Source: JBHIBR01 sp046759145 [NCBI: Nitrospinota bacterium]
GTDB lineage: Bacteria; UBA8248
DNA: 11,778 bases
Direction of reading: 5' to 3'
Assembly: GCA_046759145.1 (NCBI GenBank)
Contig: JBHIBR010000022.1
Span: 1 to 11,778 of the forward strand
Shown: positions 1-7,686 of the stretch, in pieces
Position numbering within the stretch: the stretch's first letter is position 1
Layout: each line of letters begins with the position of its first letter
The notes under the pieces: model-generated
Database searches by the model: none
The model's input: only the letters and a program-made list of their open reading frames with translations
Told to the model about the DNA's origin: nothing
Position numbers and translations under genes: made by a program

Positions 1-2
1 TG

Positions 3-272
3 GGGGGCCGGGAGGCGCTCCTCTCCCGCGCCCTCAATGCGTTCCGGGCCTTCCAGCTGCTCCTGCGCCTCCTCCCGCCCGAGGAGAGGAGGCGCCTGCC
101 CGTCCGGGCGGAGTTCGACATGTCGCCCGTGAGCGGCCTCATCGTCGAGGGAAACGCCGACCCCGTGCGGGGGCATACGGTGAACTGCCGGTGGGAGCGG
201 TTTGTCGAGAACGCGAGCGCCTGGCTCGACGACGCACTCGCTTACCACGCCTGGAGGAAGCCCTCGGCCTGA
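3..272 (+). CDS. C-terminal end of an unidentified protein (5' partial)
   Basis: An open frame enters from the left edge and ends at TGA 270-272, giving about 89 residues with no start in view. I prefer this frame because its composition looks like protein: a helical, Leu/Arg-rich stretch (FRAFQLLLRLLPPEERRRLP), then an ordered-looking segment (SPVSGLIVEGNADPVRGHTV) and an acidic, aromatic tail (WLDDALAYHAWRKPSA). Frame 1 stops near 132, and the frame read from 191 is Arg-rich like a shadow. I do not recognise the family and see no metal, heme or nucleotide motif in this piece. An internal ATG at 119-121 could in principle be a start, but the frame is open upstream of it to the window edge, so a truncated view of a longer gene is more likely. 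The next gene is 231 bases downstream on the same strand. Confidence 0.6.
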   Translation, partial: GGREALLSRALNAFRAFQLLLRLLPPEERRRLPVRAEFDMSPVSGLIVEGNADPVRGHTVNCRWERFVENASAWLDDALAYHAWRKPSA

Positions 273-316
273 GGTATGATGGGGGCGAGTCGCGCGCCCG
301 AGAATGCAGTCGCCCG

Positions 317-354
317 ATGACCCGGCGGGACGATGAGTCGGTCCCACCCGTCAT
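317..354. repeat. Imperfect inverted repeat (hairpin) between two plus-strand genes
   Basis: ATGAC (317-321) pairs with GTCAT (350-354), GG (324-325) with CC (347-348), and GGGAC (327-331) with GTCCC (341-345), leaving a 9-base loop. This gives 12 base pairs broken by one C-A mismatch and a small internal loop. It lies 44 bases after the upstream stop codon. No T-run follows, so it is not a classical intrinsic terminator. It could be a transcript-end stabiliser, a weak terminator or an operator. The rest of 273-503 shows no gene. Confidence 0.4.
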
Positions 355-477
355 TCCTCGGCCAGGATCGGGGGTGGACCCGAAAGTCACGGCGACGAGA
401 GTGGCCCGCGGCGGGAAGAAAACCCGGTAAGACCCGGACACGCCCCTAGCGGGGGGTTGCGCCCTGCCCGCGCACTT

Positions 478-502
478 CGGCGGGGCTTTAAGCCCAAAGC
501 CG
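478..502 (+). promoter_or_regulatory. Hairpin abutting the transporter start codon in place of a Shine-Dalgarno
   Basis: GGGCTTTAAGCCC (483-495) is a perfect inverted repeat around a central T. It is enclosed by CGGC (478-481) and GCCG (499-502), so an RNA hairpin can end one base before the ATG at 504. There is no purine-rich Shine-Dalgarno in the usual window. The start is still fixed, because an in-frame TAA at 489-491 excludes any upstream start. The hairpin may limit ribosome access, or the mRNA may be read by a non-SD route; both are inferences. Confidence 0.4.
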
Positions 503-503
503 C

Positions 504-3500
504 ATGGCTCGATTTCTAGGCAACCTCTTCAACGTCCGCAGGGAGGAATGGGAACGCCTCGGCCTTCACTTCTCCCTCTACTTCCTCCTGGGCGTCCAAT
601 TCGTCCTGGGCCTGAGCACCTCCGAATCCCTGTTCCTGGCCGAGGTGGGGCCGCGGTTCCTCCCCTATATGTACATCCTGAACGCCTTCCTGGTGATCGC
701 CGTCAGCTCGGTCTACGTCATGTTCGCCGACAAGGTGGAAAACGGCCCCCTCTTCGTCGGCGTCCTGGCTTGCTTCCTCCTGGCCCTCCTGGGGGTGCGG
801 CTGCTCATTGCGCTGGGCATCGCTGCGTACGGCATCCCGCTCGCCTACCCCCTGCTCTATTCCCTCTACGTGGCCTTCACCGCCATTGTGGTCACTCACT
901 TTGGCGCTTTCCTTTCGGACTACTACGACACCCTGGAGTCGAAGCGGCTTTTCCCCCTCATCTATTCGGGCGCCCGCTTCGGGGGCATCCTGGGGGGGCT
1001 CAGCCTCCCGGTGGCGCTGCGCCTGGTGGGAGGGGCGGATAACCTCCTCCTCCTCTGGATGGGCTTCCTCCTGGCCGCCATGGGAGTCGTGGTGGTCGCG
1101 GAGCGCCGCTCCGCAGGCCGGAAGCTCACCCAGCGGCCCAAGGGCAAGAAGGTGAAAGGGGGCAAGCTGGACAACATCGCTGAGGGTTTCCGCTTCCTCT
1201 CCACCTCCCCCTACCTGCGGGTGTTTGCCCTCTTCACCTTCCTCCTCGTGCTGATGCGCTACCTCCTGGACTACCAGTACAGTGTCATCTTCCGACAGAC
1301 CTTCCCCGCCAAGGACGAGCTCGCCGCCTTCTACGGGCTGTTCGGCGGCGTGGGAAGCGCCCTCGCCATGGTCATCCAGATCTTCTTCACCCCCCGGCTG
1401 ATCCAGCGCTTTGGCGTGGGGACGGCGAACCTCGTCTACCCCTTCACCACCGCCCTGAGCTTCCTGGCCCTCACGGCCCACTTCGGCTTCTATTCGGCCA
1501 TCCTCGGCCGCTTCAACAAGACCTCCTTGCAGGAATCGATCCGGAACCCACTGAACACCCTGATGTACAACGCCATCCCCGCCAACATCCGCGGACGCAC
1601 TCGGGCCTTCACGGCGGGCTTCGTGGTGCCGGCCGCCAGCGTGCTGGCGGGGCTGACGCTCCTGCCGTTCCGCTCGCCGGGGGCCTTCTTCGAGCCGCGC
1701 TACCTCGCCCCCATCGGCGTCTCCCTCGCCCTCCTCTACATCCTCTGCGCATTCCGCCAGAAGCGGGAGTACGCCCGGGCGCTGCTGCGGATGCTCGAGG
1801 AGCGGAACTTCGGCCTGTTCCGCTTCGCCTCGGCGGGCTTCGGCGACATCGACCAGGCCACCTTCGACCGTCTGGTCAAGAACGTCCGGGAAGGTGACGA
1901 CGAGTCCTGCGCCCTTGCGGCCAACATCCTCGCGGAGACGGCGGGGCCGCGGGCCATCCCCCCGCTGCTGGAGGCTGTACGCCTGCGCACCGGGCCCACC
2001 GGCCGGGAGCTCATCCGCCTCCTGGGCCAGGTGGGCCGGGACGATGAACGGGTGCGAGAGCTCTGCGAGGAGTGCCTCGATTCCCCCGACCCCCACATTC
2101 GGGCCGCGGCCATCGAGGCGGTGGGGGAGAGCGGGAATTACTCCACCTTCATCGACCGCATCCACGAGCGGGCCTTCGACTCCAGCCCCGAGGTGTGCGC
2201 CAGTGCCATCGCGCTGATGGTGGCCGACGGGGACCTCTTCTGCGCCGCCGTGGCCCTCCAGCGCATCCACGCCATGCTGGGAGACGAGGACCCCGCCTCG
2301 CGGATGTGGGCGCTGCGCGCCATCAGTCGCCTGAAGACCAAGCGGTTCATCAAAACCGTCCTCCCCTTCCTACAGGACGAAGACCCGGCGGTGCGGCAGG
2401 CGGCTGCAGCCACCGTCGAGGCGCTCGAGGACGGAGTGCCCCCCCTGGAACCCGCCCTCCTGCCGGCCCTCCGGGGCTGCCTCGCGGACCCTTCGGAAGA
2501 AGTGCGGGGGAGCACCATCCGCACGCTGGGGCGGCTGGGCACGGAGGAGGCGGTGGCGCTTCTGATCGCCGCCCTCTCCGACCGCACCTACCGCGTCCGT
2601 GAGGAGGCCGTGCGGGCGCTCGAGATGGCGGGGATGGCAGCGGTGGCCGGGCTGGAGGAGAACCTCGACCACCCCTGGATAGAGGTCCGCAGGCAGAGCT
2701 CGCTGGTGCTGGGGAAGGTGGGCGGGGCGGAGCTGCGAAGACGCCTGCATGAGTTCTCCCTCCGGGAGCTCCGGCAAGCCTACCTCCACGTAGGGGCGCT
2801 GGTGGGTCTGCGGGAGGGCGGGCTGGAGACCCCCTGGCAAATGCTGGCCAAGAGCCTCAGGGATTACAACCACGAGGTGCAGGTGACCGTCCTCAAGCTC
2901 TTGGGCGTGATGGGGGATGAACGGGCGGTCGAGGTGATCTCCAAGAGCCTCTCCTTCGAGGACGCGAGCCTCCGGGCCAATGCCATCGAGACCCTCGAGA
3001 ACGTCACCTCGCCAGACGCCCGGCGGGTGGTGCTGCTCCTGGAGCCGCTTTTGAGCAACCTCGCCGACGAGGACCGGCTGGAGGTGGGCCGAAAGCAGCT
3101 CGAGGTGCCCCGCCTGGGGGCTGAGGAGGCGCTCCTCCTCTGCGCCCGGAGCCGGGACAAGTGGATTCGGGCCACGGCCCTCCACGCGGCGGGAGCGATG
3201 AGTCAGGCAGGCCGGTTCCCCCAGCCGCCCGCCCAGTTCCTCTCCCCCCTCCGGGAGGGGCTCGCGGACGAGGACCCCTACGTGCGGGAGGCGGCGGCAG
3301 AGGCGCTGGTCAAGCTGCCCGGGGGGGATGGCGACCGGAGGGAGCGACTGCTGCGCGCCTCAGAAGACCCCGACGCCCGGGTGGCCCGCCAGGCCCAACG
3401 GGCCCTCCGCAAGCTGGGCGACGGGGGGCCCCAGCGGCCCTCCACGCGAGAGGATTCCGATATGCTCTCCACCATCGAGAAGGTCCTTTTCCTGAAGCAG

Positions 3501-3947
3501 GTGAGCCTCTTTGCGTCCATGCGCAGTGAGCAGCTCAAGATCATCGGCAACATCTGCCGGGACGTCCAGTTCCCCAAGGGGAAGGTCATCTTCGAAGAAG
3601 GCGACGCCTGCGACTACGTCTACATCATCGTCGAGGGGAAGGTGGACATCATCATATCCATGGGCAAGCGCGGCGAGTCCCTCCTGGCCACCCTGGGCCC
3701 GGGGCGCGCCTTCGGCGAGATGGCCGTCTTCGGGGACGAGCCCCGCTCGGCGTCGGCCGTGGTGCGGGAGGACTCCACCCTCCTCACTATCGAGAAGGAC
3801 CACCTCCTGGAGCTCATCCAGCACTACCCCGACCTCTCCGTGGAGATCATCAAGGTCCTCTGCGACATCATCCGGGCGCAGGACCGCCGCCAGAGCGAGG
3901 AGCAGGCAGCCCGTCAGGTCGGCCAGGGGCCCGGGGCCGCTCCTTGA
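504..3947 (+). CDS. NTT/MFS-like transporter fused to HEAT repeats and a cyclic-nucleotide-binding domain
   Basis: This 1147-residue protein has three parts. Residues about 20-420 hold some eleven or twelve hydrophobic segments with a Lys-rich cytoplasmic loop near 205-225. They resemble the ATP/ADP-translocase-like (NTT) branch of the MFS fold, including a loop reading NPLNTLMYNAIPANIRGRTR before the last helices. Residues about 450-970 are a HEAT-type array of paired helices with recurring DEDP.VR.AAA-like turns (for example DEDPAVRQAAAATVEALE). Residues about 990-1130 form a cyclic-nucleotide-binding domain with the phosphate-binding-cassette pattern FGEM...PRSAS: Gly1071-Glu1072 and Arg1081 sit where the ribose-contacting Glu and phosphate-contacting Arg lie in cAMP-binding homologues. 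Proteins of this general design are known as HEAT/CNB-containing NTT-like proteins, but their substrate is not established and need not be ATP. The start is set by an in-frame TAA at 489-491. No helix-turn-helix follows the CNB, so it is not a Crp-type regulator. Confidence 0.88.
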   Translation: MARFLGNLFNVRREEWERLGLHFSLYFLLGVQFVLGLSTSESLFLAEVGPRFLPYMYILNAFLVIAVSSVYVMFADKVENGPLFVGVLACFLLALLGVRLLIALGIAAYGIPLAYPLLYSLYVAFTAIVVTHFGAFLSDYYDTLESKRLFPLIYSGARFGGILGGLSLPVALRLVGGADNLLLLWMGFLLAAMGVVVVAERRSAGRKLTQRPKGKKVKGGKLDNIAEGFRFLSTSPYLRVFALFTFLLVLMRYLLDYQYSVIFRQTFPAKDELAAFYGLFGGVGSALAMVIQIFFTPRLIQRFGVGTANLVYPFTTALSFLALTAHFGFYSAILGRFNKTSLQESIRNPLNTLMYNAIPANIRGRTRAFTAGFVVPAASVLAGLTLLPFRSPGAFFEPRYLAPIGVSLALLYILCAFRQKREYARALLRMLEERNFGLFRFASAGFGDIDQATFDRLVKNVREGDDESCALAANILAETAGPRAIPPLLEAVRLRTGPTGRELIRLLGQVGRDDERVRELCEECLDSPDPHIRAAAIEAVGESGNYSTFIDRIHERAFDSSPEVCASAIALMVADGDLFCAAVALQRIHAMLGDEDPASRMWALRAISRLKTKRFIKTVLPFLQDEDPAVRQAAAATVEALEDGVPPLEPALLPALRGCLADPSEEVRGSTIRTLGRLGTEEAVALLIAALSDRTYRVREEAVRALEMAGMAAVAGLEENLDHPWIEVRRQSSLVLGKVGGAELRRRLHEFSLRELRQAYLHVGALVGLREGGLETPWQMLAKSLRDYNHEVQVTVLKLLGVMGDERAVEVISKSLSFEDASLRANAIETLENVTSPDARRVVLLLEPLLSNLADEDRLEVGRKQLEVPRLGAEEALLLCARSRDKWIRATALHAAGAMSQAGRFPQPPAQFLSPLREGLADEDPYVREAAAEALVKLPGGDGDRRERLLRASEDPDARVARQAQRALRKLGDGGPQRPSTREDSDMLSTIEKVLFLKQVSLFASMRSEQLKIIGNICRDVQFPKGKVIFEEGDACDYVYIIVEGKVDIIISMGKRGESLLATLGPGRAFGEMAVFGDEPRSASAVVREDSTLLTIEKDHLLELIQHYPDLSVEIIKVLCDIIRAQDRRQSEEQAARQVGQGPGAAP

Positions 3948-3971
3948 CAGGGGTGGGGGGGACCCTATAAT
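3944..3971 (+). promoter_or_regulatory. Perfect-consensus sigma-70-type promoter for the octaheme cytochrome
   Basis: TTGACA at 3944-3949 and TATAAT at 3966-3971 match both consensus hexamers exactly, with a 16-base spacer that is mostly G. The -35 box overlaps the stop codon of the upstream transporter gene (TGA 3945-3947). A start of transcription near 3978 would give a leader of about 85 bases. Two 6/6 hexamers in such GC-rich DNA are unlikely by chance. The -10 box lies between a G-tract (3955-3961) and a C-tract (3974-3979). Confidence 0.8.
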
Positions 3972-3979
3972 TTCCCCCC
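3956..3979. repeat. G6/C6 inverted repeat flanking the -10 box
   Basis: Six G (3956-3961) are complementary to six C (3974-3979). The 12-base interval between them contains the TATAAT hexamer. Folding would place the -10 element in a loop or cruciform tip, or the tracts may simply set local DNA geometry. The leader also holds a 10-base perfect palindrome, GGGCGCGCCC, at 3999-4008. No regulator can be named. Confidence 0.4.
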
Positions 3980-4063
3980 GCTGAATCGGTCTTCGAGGGG
4001 GCGCGCCCGGGCGGAGAGGCCCTGCGCGCTCTTGAACTTCCACCGCCAGGAGAGGCCCCGGCC

Positions 4064-6964
4064 ATGGCCGCGCGGGAGTTCAGGCCGCCCGAGGAGAGGA
4101 CAACCCCCCTCGTCTTCTTCCTCCTGGGCGCCCTCACTGTGGGTGTGACCTTCTGGGCCATATGGGACGAGACCTACACCCGTCGTCCCTGGAAGGACCG
4201 CCAGCGGGAGTTCAACCAACTGGAATACCAGATGGTGGCCAAGGAGCGAGAGGCCCTAGCGGCCCGGCTCGCCAAGCGCATGGCCGAGCTCGACGCCAAG
4301 GTCGCCGCCGCCGAGAAGGCACTGGAGGAGGATGCGGAGTACGAGGAGCTTCAGTCGAAGCTGTCGGCGGCCAAGGTGAAGAGGTTTGAGCTAGAACAGG
4401 AGGTCAACTTCGCCAAGAGCGAGCTGGACGAGGCCTACTACGAATACAAGGAATCCGTCCGCAGGGGGAAGGCCGAGCCCGCCCTCAAGGAGCGGGTGGA
4501 CGCATTGGAGAAGAGGCTATCCCGCCTGCAGCCCCTCTTCGCCCGGGCGGAGAAGGAGGTGGCGGCGGTCCAGGGGGCCATCAGGGCCAAGGAGAAACCG
4601 CGGAAAGACCTCCTTGACGAGCGGCGCCGGGCCAGGGCCGAGCTGGACGCCCTCGACCGGAGGCTCTCGGCCATCCGGGGGCGGATGTACGAGATCGAGC
4701 AGATCGTCATCAAGGAGTTCGCCCGCAACAGCTTCGGCGACCCCATCAGCCAGGTGGACCGCTGCGAGACCTGCCACCTGGGGGTCCGAAGGGGAGGCTT
4801 CGAGAAGTTTCCCCAACCGTACCGCACGCACCCCGACCGGGATTTCTACCTCGTCAAGCACAACGTGAACCAGATCGGCTGCTCGAGTTGCCACGGCGGC
4901 CAGGGGAGGGCCCTGGCCTCCAAGGAGAAGGCCCACGGGTGGGTGGAGTTCTGGGACGCGCCCATGCTCCGCGGCGCCGAGATACAGGCGAACTGCCTCG
5001 GCTGCCACGAGAACAACCTGCACCTGGAGCGGGCGCCCGTCCTGGCCCGGGGCAAGGCCCTCGAGCGCGAGCTCGGCTGCTTCGGTTGCCACGATATCCG
5101 GGGAACCGAGGGGCTGAGGAAGGTGGGACCGAGCCTGGTCCGCCTGGAGGAGAAGGTGAACCCCGCCTGGCTGGTCCGGTGGGTGAAGCGGCCGAGGGAT
5201 TACTCCCCGCACACGAAGATGCCTTTCTTCGGCTTCACCGAACGGGAGGCGGCCGACATCGCCGCCTTCCTCCTGAAGGCGGGGCCGCGGCAGGTACCTC
5301 CCCGGCGCCCTCCCCGCCTGGACGACCCGGCCCCCATCGCGAAAGGGAGGGCCCTCTTCGAAGCCGTGGGCTGCCGGGGCTGCCACTCCCTGGGCAAGAA
5401 AGCCCCCCTCGCCCCGCCTCCCCCGACCAAGGGGCGGCCCATTGTGTTGCGCAACCGCATGTTCGCCCCGGACCTGACCCGCATCGGGGAGAAGGTGAAG
5501 GCGGACTGGCTCTACCGCTGGCTCAAGAACCCCAAGGCCTACTGGCCGGAGACCGTGATGCCGAGCTTGCGGTTGAGCGACGAGGAGGCTCTCGCCCTCA
5601 CCGCCTTCCTGATGAGCACGGCCCGCCCCCGGGAGGAGCCCAAGACGCTCGCCCTCCTGCGGGACCCCGGGGCGATCGCGCGGGGAGAGGAGCTCGCGGG
5701 CCGGTTCGGCTGCTTCGGCTGCCACGACATCCGGGGGATGGAGGGAAGGGGCAAGATCGGCGCGGAGCTCAACAACTTCGGGCGCAAGCGGGTGCTCGAG
5801 CTCGACTTCGGCGACGTGGTCCACATCCCCGAGACGTGGGACGCCTGGACCTTCGGGAAGCTCAAAAACCCCCGCATGTATGCCACCGACCGCATCGAGC
5901 TCCGGATGCCCAACTTCTACCTCTCCGACCAAGAGGCCATCGCCATCCGGACTTTCCTGAAGGGGTTGCGGAGGGAGGGCCCTCCCGAGTGGGCGCACCA
6001 GAGCTTCGACGAGCGACGCCGCCGGGTCGAGGAGGGGCGGCTGCGCATCGAGAAGTACAACTGCACGGGGTGCCACATCGTGGAAGACTGGGGGGGCGGC
6101 ATCCTCCGCTTCTACCGCGACCGGGCGGAAGGTCCGCCCACTCTCGTAGGGGAGGGAGCAAAGGTCCAGCCCGAGTGGTTCTTCGGCTTCCTCCAGCGGC
6201 CCGTCCCGCTGCGGCCCTGGCTCAAGGTCCGCATGCCGAGCTTCCAGATGCCCGAGTCGGACGCCGCGGCCCTGGTGAACTATTTTGCAGCACTCGACAA
6301 CCGCCTCCGCCCCTACGTCCACTTCGACACGGCGTCGGTGCCGCCCGAGAACCTCCCGGCGGGCCAGGTCCTCTTCAAGCAGCTCGAGTGCATGAAATGC
6401 CACGGGGGGGCTCCGGCCGGGGCGAAACAGGAGGCGGCCGCCCTGGCCCCTGACCTGAACCTCGCCAAATGGCGCCTGCGCCCCGACTGGATCGTCGAGT
6501 GGCTCAAGGACCCCCAGAAGATCCAAGAAGGCACCCGGATGCCCACCTTCTTCCTCGAGGTGGGCACCCGGGTGGAGGTGACCGCCGGCAAGCGGGAAGA
6601 AAAGAAGGAGGATGGGCGCTTCGTTTACGCCTTCACTGCCCGGCGGGAGGCGGAGCTCGTCGAGGAAGCTCCGGTGGATGTGATCATAGGGAAGCGGAAG
6701 TGGACGGGGCGGCTGCTAGAGATCGACGAGAAGACCTTCCGGGTCGCCCTCGCCCAGGACCTGGGCCCGCAGGTGGGACACGCCACCCTGGTGAGCCACG
6801 GGGACACGCCGATGGCCGATCTGTTGGGGGGAAGCTCCCTGCGGCAGATTGAGGCGCTCCGCGACTACATCATGTCCACAGACCTGGGCAAACCCCCCGC
6901 TCCCCCCGCCGTGAGCCGGAGCCCTTCGCCTTCCCTGGCAAAGCCGTCCTCGCCCTCGGGCTAG
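4064..6964 (+). CDS. Membrane-anchored coiled-coil octaheme c-type cytochrome
   Basis: This is a 966-residue electron carrier that probably sits on the outer face of the inner membrane. Residues about 16-36 are one hydrophobic anchor with no obvious cleavage site. Residues about 45-225 are charged, Glu/Lys/Arg-rich heptad-like coiled coil. Eight CxxCH heme sites follow, with first Cys at 234, 273, 311, 339, 437, 550, 667 and 776. The first three are closely spaced and lack clear Met ligands, suggesting multiheme packing. The last five each precede an 'MP.F' motif (Met386, Met499, Met615, Met724, Met826), as in class I His/Met cytochrome c modules; the hemes at 339 and 550 share [10 protein letters not shown] roughly 95-residue beta-rich, charged insert (about 831-926) separates Met826 from the closing helix (QIEALRDYI). 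A good Shine-Dalgarno, AGGAGAGG at 4048-4055, sits 8 bases before the ATG. Partners are not visible here; a quinol:cytochrome c or terminal reductase complex is an inference. Confidence 0.85.
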   Translation: MAAREFRPPEERTTPLVFFLLGALTVGVTFWAIWDETYTRRPWKDRQREFNQLEYQMVAKEREALAARLAKRMAELDAKVAAAEKALEEDAEYEELQSKLSAAKVKRFELEQEVNFAKSELDEAYYEYKESVRRGKAEPALKERVDALEKRLSRLQPLFARAEKEVAAVQGAIRAKEKPRKDLLDERRRARAELDALDRRLSAIRGRMYEIEQIVIKEFARNSFGDPISQVDRCETCHLGVRRGGFEKFPQPYRTHPDRDFYLVKHNVNQIGCSSCHGGQGRALASKEKAHGWVEFWDAPMLRGAEIQANCLGCHENNLHLERAPVLARGKALERELGCFGCHDIRGTEGLRKVGPSLVRLEEKVNPAWLVRWVKRPRDYSPHTKMPFFGFTEREAADIAAFLLKAGPRQVPPRRPPRLDDPAPIAKGRALFEAVGCRGCHSLGKKAPLAPPPPTKGRPIVLRNRMFAPDLTRIGEKVKADWLYRWLKNPKAYWPETVMPSLRLSDEEALALTAFLMSTARPREEPKTLALLRDPGAIARGEELAGRFGCFGCHDIRGMEGRGKIGAELNNFGRKRVLELDFGDVVHIPETWDAWTFGKLKNPRMYATDRIELRMPNFYLSDQEAIAIRTFLKGLRREGPPEWAHQSFDERRRRVEEGRLRIEKYNCTGCHIVEDWGGGILRFYRDRAEGPPTLVGEGAKVQPEWFFGFLQRPVPLRPWLKVRMPSFQMPESDAAALVNYFAALDNRLRPYVHFDTASVPPENLPAGQVLFKQLECMKCHGGAPAGAKQEAAALAPDLNLAKWRLRPDWIVEWLKDPQKIQEGTRMPTFFLEVGTRVEVTAGKREEKKEDGRFVYAFTARREAELVEEAPVDVIIGKRKWTGRLLEIDEKTFRVALAQDLGPQVGHATLVSHGDTPMADLLGGSSLRQIEALRDYIMSTDLGKPPAPPAVSRSPSPSLAKPSSPSG

Positions 6965-6972
6965 GGCGGCCC

Positions 6973-7665
6973 CTACGGCCCGCAAACCCCGGACGCCCTG
7001 CGGATCTCGTTCGTCCTCCGGTGTGCAAGGCGCAGGGGCTCGGGCAGCCGGTAGCGGGGGCTTGCGGCGAGGGCCAGGGTGATGGCGGTCGAGAGGTCCA
7101 TCCGATGGCCGGGCGAAACATAGAGAGGCTTCACGCCCGCTCGCGTGCGGAGCGCCGCGCCGATGACCTCTCCCCCCCCGCCCCAGATGGGAGACCAAGA
7201 GCCCCGCTCCGGCCCCGGTTCGCCCGCCTTACCATAGAGCAGGCTCTTGGCGCAGCCCACAGCGGGCAGACCGAGGTAAAGGCCGAGGTGGGCGGCCAGG
7301 CCCAGCCCCCGGGGGTGGGCGATCCCCTGCCCGTCGAAGAGGACGACGTCGGGGCGGTGGCGCAGCCGAGCGAAGGCCTCGGCGAGGATGGGGCCCTCCC
7401 GGAAGGTGAGGTAGCCGGGCACGTAGGGAAAGTGCATCTCCCCCTCGAAGAACTGCTCCTCCACCGGCTCGAACTCCGGAAGGCACACCACCACCACTCC
7501 CCCCACCGCCCGGCGCCCAAAACGTGGATAGGAGATGTCCGCCCCCGCCACGAGCCGGAAGGAACTGCCGGGAGGGCGAAGAGAGAGGGCGCGCCTGAGC
7601 TCCTCCTGGATGGCGCGCGCTTCCTCCATCGTGTGCGGCCAGGGGTGAAGCTTGCGGAAACGCAC
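6973..7665 (-). CDS. nfi: Endonuclease V (deoxyinosine 3' endonuclease)
   Basis: This 230-residue protein matches the normal length of endonuclease V, which nicks DNA (and in some species RNA) one base 3' of inosine to start repair of deaminated adenine. The family motifs are present: GADISY with Asp43, [11 protein letters not shown] with Glu90, [18 protein letters not shown] with Asp111, GCAKS with Lys140, a late SPGHRMD and His215 in AHRRTNE. Asp43, Glu90, Asp111 and His215 correspond to the metal-binding and catalytic residues of characterised enzymes, so it should be active. The start is GTG (7663-7665) behind GGGAGG (plus-strand 7671-7676), 5 bases away. The gene lies 21 bases downstream of the ydcF-like gene and is probably co-transcribed with it. 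Its stop is 8 bases from the convergent cytochrome stop, with no clear terminator between them. Confidence 0.93.
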   Translation of the reverse strand: MRFRKLHPWPHTMEEARAIQEELRRALSLRPPGSSFRLVAGADISYPRFGRRAVGGVVVVCLPEFEPVEEQFFEGEMHFPYVPGYLTFREGPILAEAFARLRHRPDVVLFDGQGIAHPRGLGLAAHLGLYLGLPAVGCAKSLLYGKAGEPGPERGSWSPIWGGGGEVIGAALRTRAGVKPLYVSPGHRMDLSTAITLALAASPRYRLPEPLRLAHRRTNEIRRASGVCGP

Positions 7666-7686
7666 CGGGTCCTCCCACGCGCCGGG

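Noticed and set aside
252-280. TATGAT at 275-280 as a -10 box for the transporter gene
   Set aside because: The hexamer 17 bases upstream (TGGAGG) matches only three of six -35 positions, and the leader would be over 200 bases.
191-430. A 79-codon plus-strand open frame after the first gene
   Set aside because: It overlaps the preferred frame of the partial first gene, has no ribosome-binding site and is Arg-rich without structure.
441-456. CCCC-TAGC-GGGG as a terminator
   Set aside because: The stem is only 4 pairs and is followed by GG and no T-run.
516-2270. A 584-codon open frame on the minus strand
   Set aside because: It is antisense to the transporter and HEAT region and is Glu/Gly/His-rich without domains.
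3480-3947. A separate Crp/Fnr-type transcription regulator
   Set aside because: The cyclic-nucleotide-binding domain is in frame with the transporter and HEAT region, and no helix-turn-helix follows before the stop.
4517-6526. A 669-codon open frame on the minus strand
   Set aside because: It lies fully antisense to the octaheme cytochrome, whose CxxCH motifs are clear, and its own translation has no recognisable motif.
6965-6972. A terminator between the convergent cytochrome and nfi genes
   Set aside because: Only 8 bases separate the two stop codons and no stem with a T-run is visible there.
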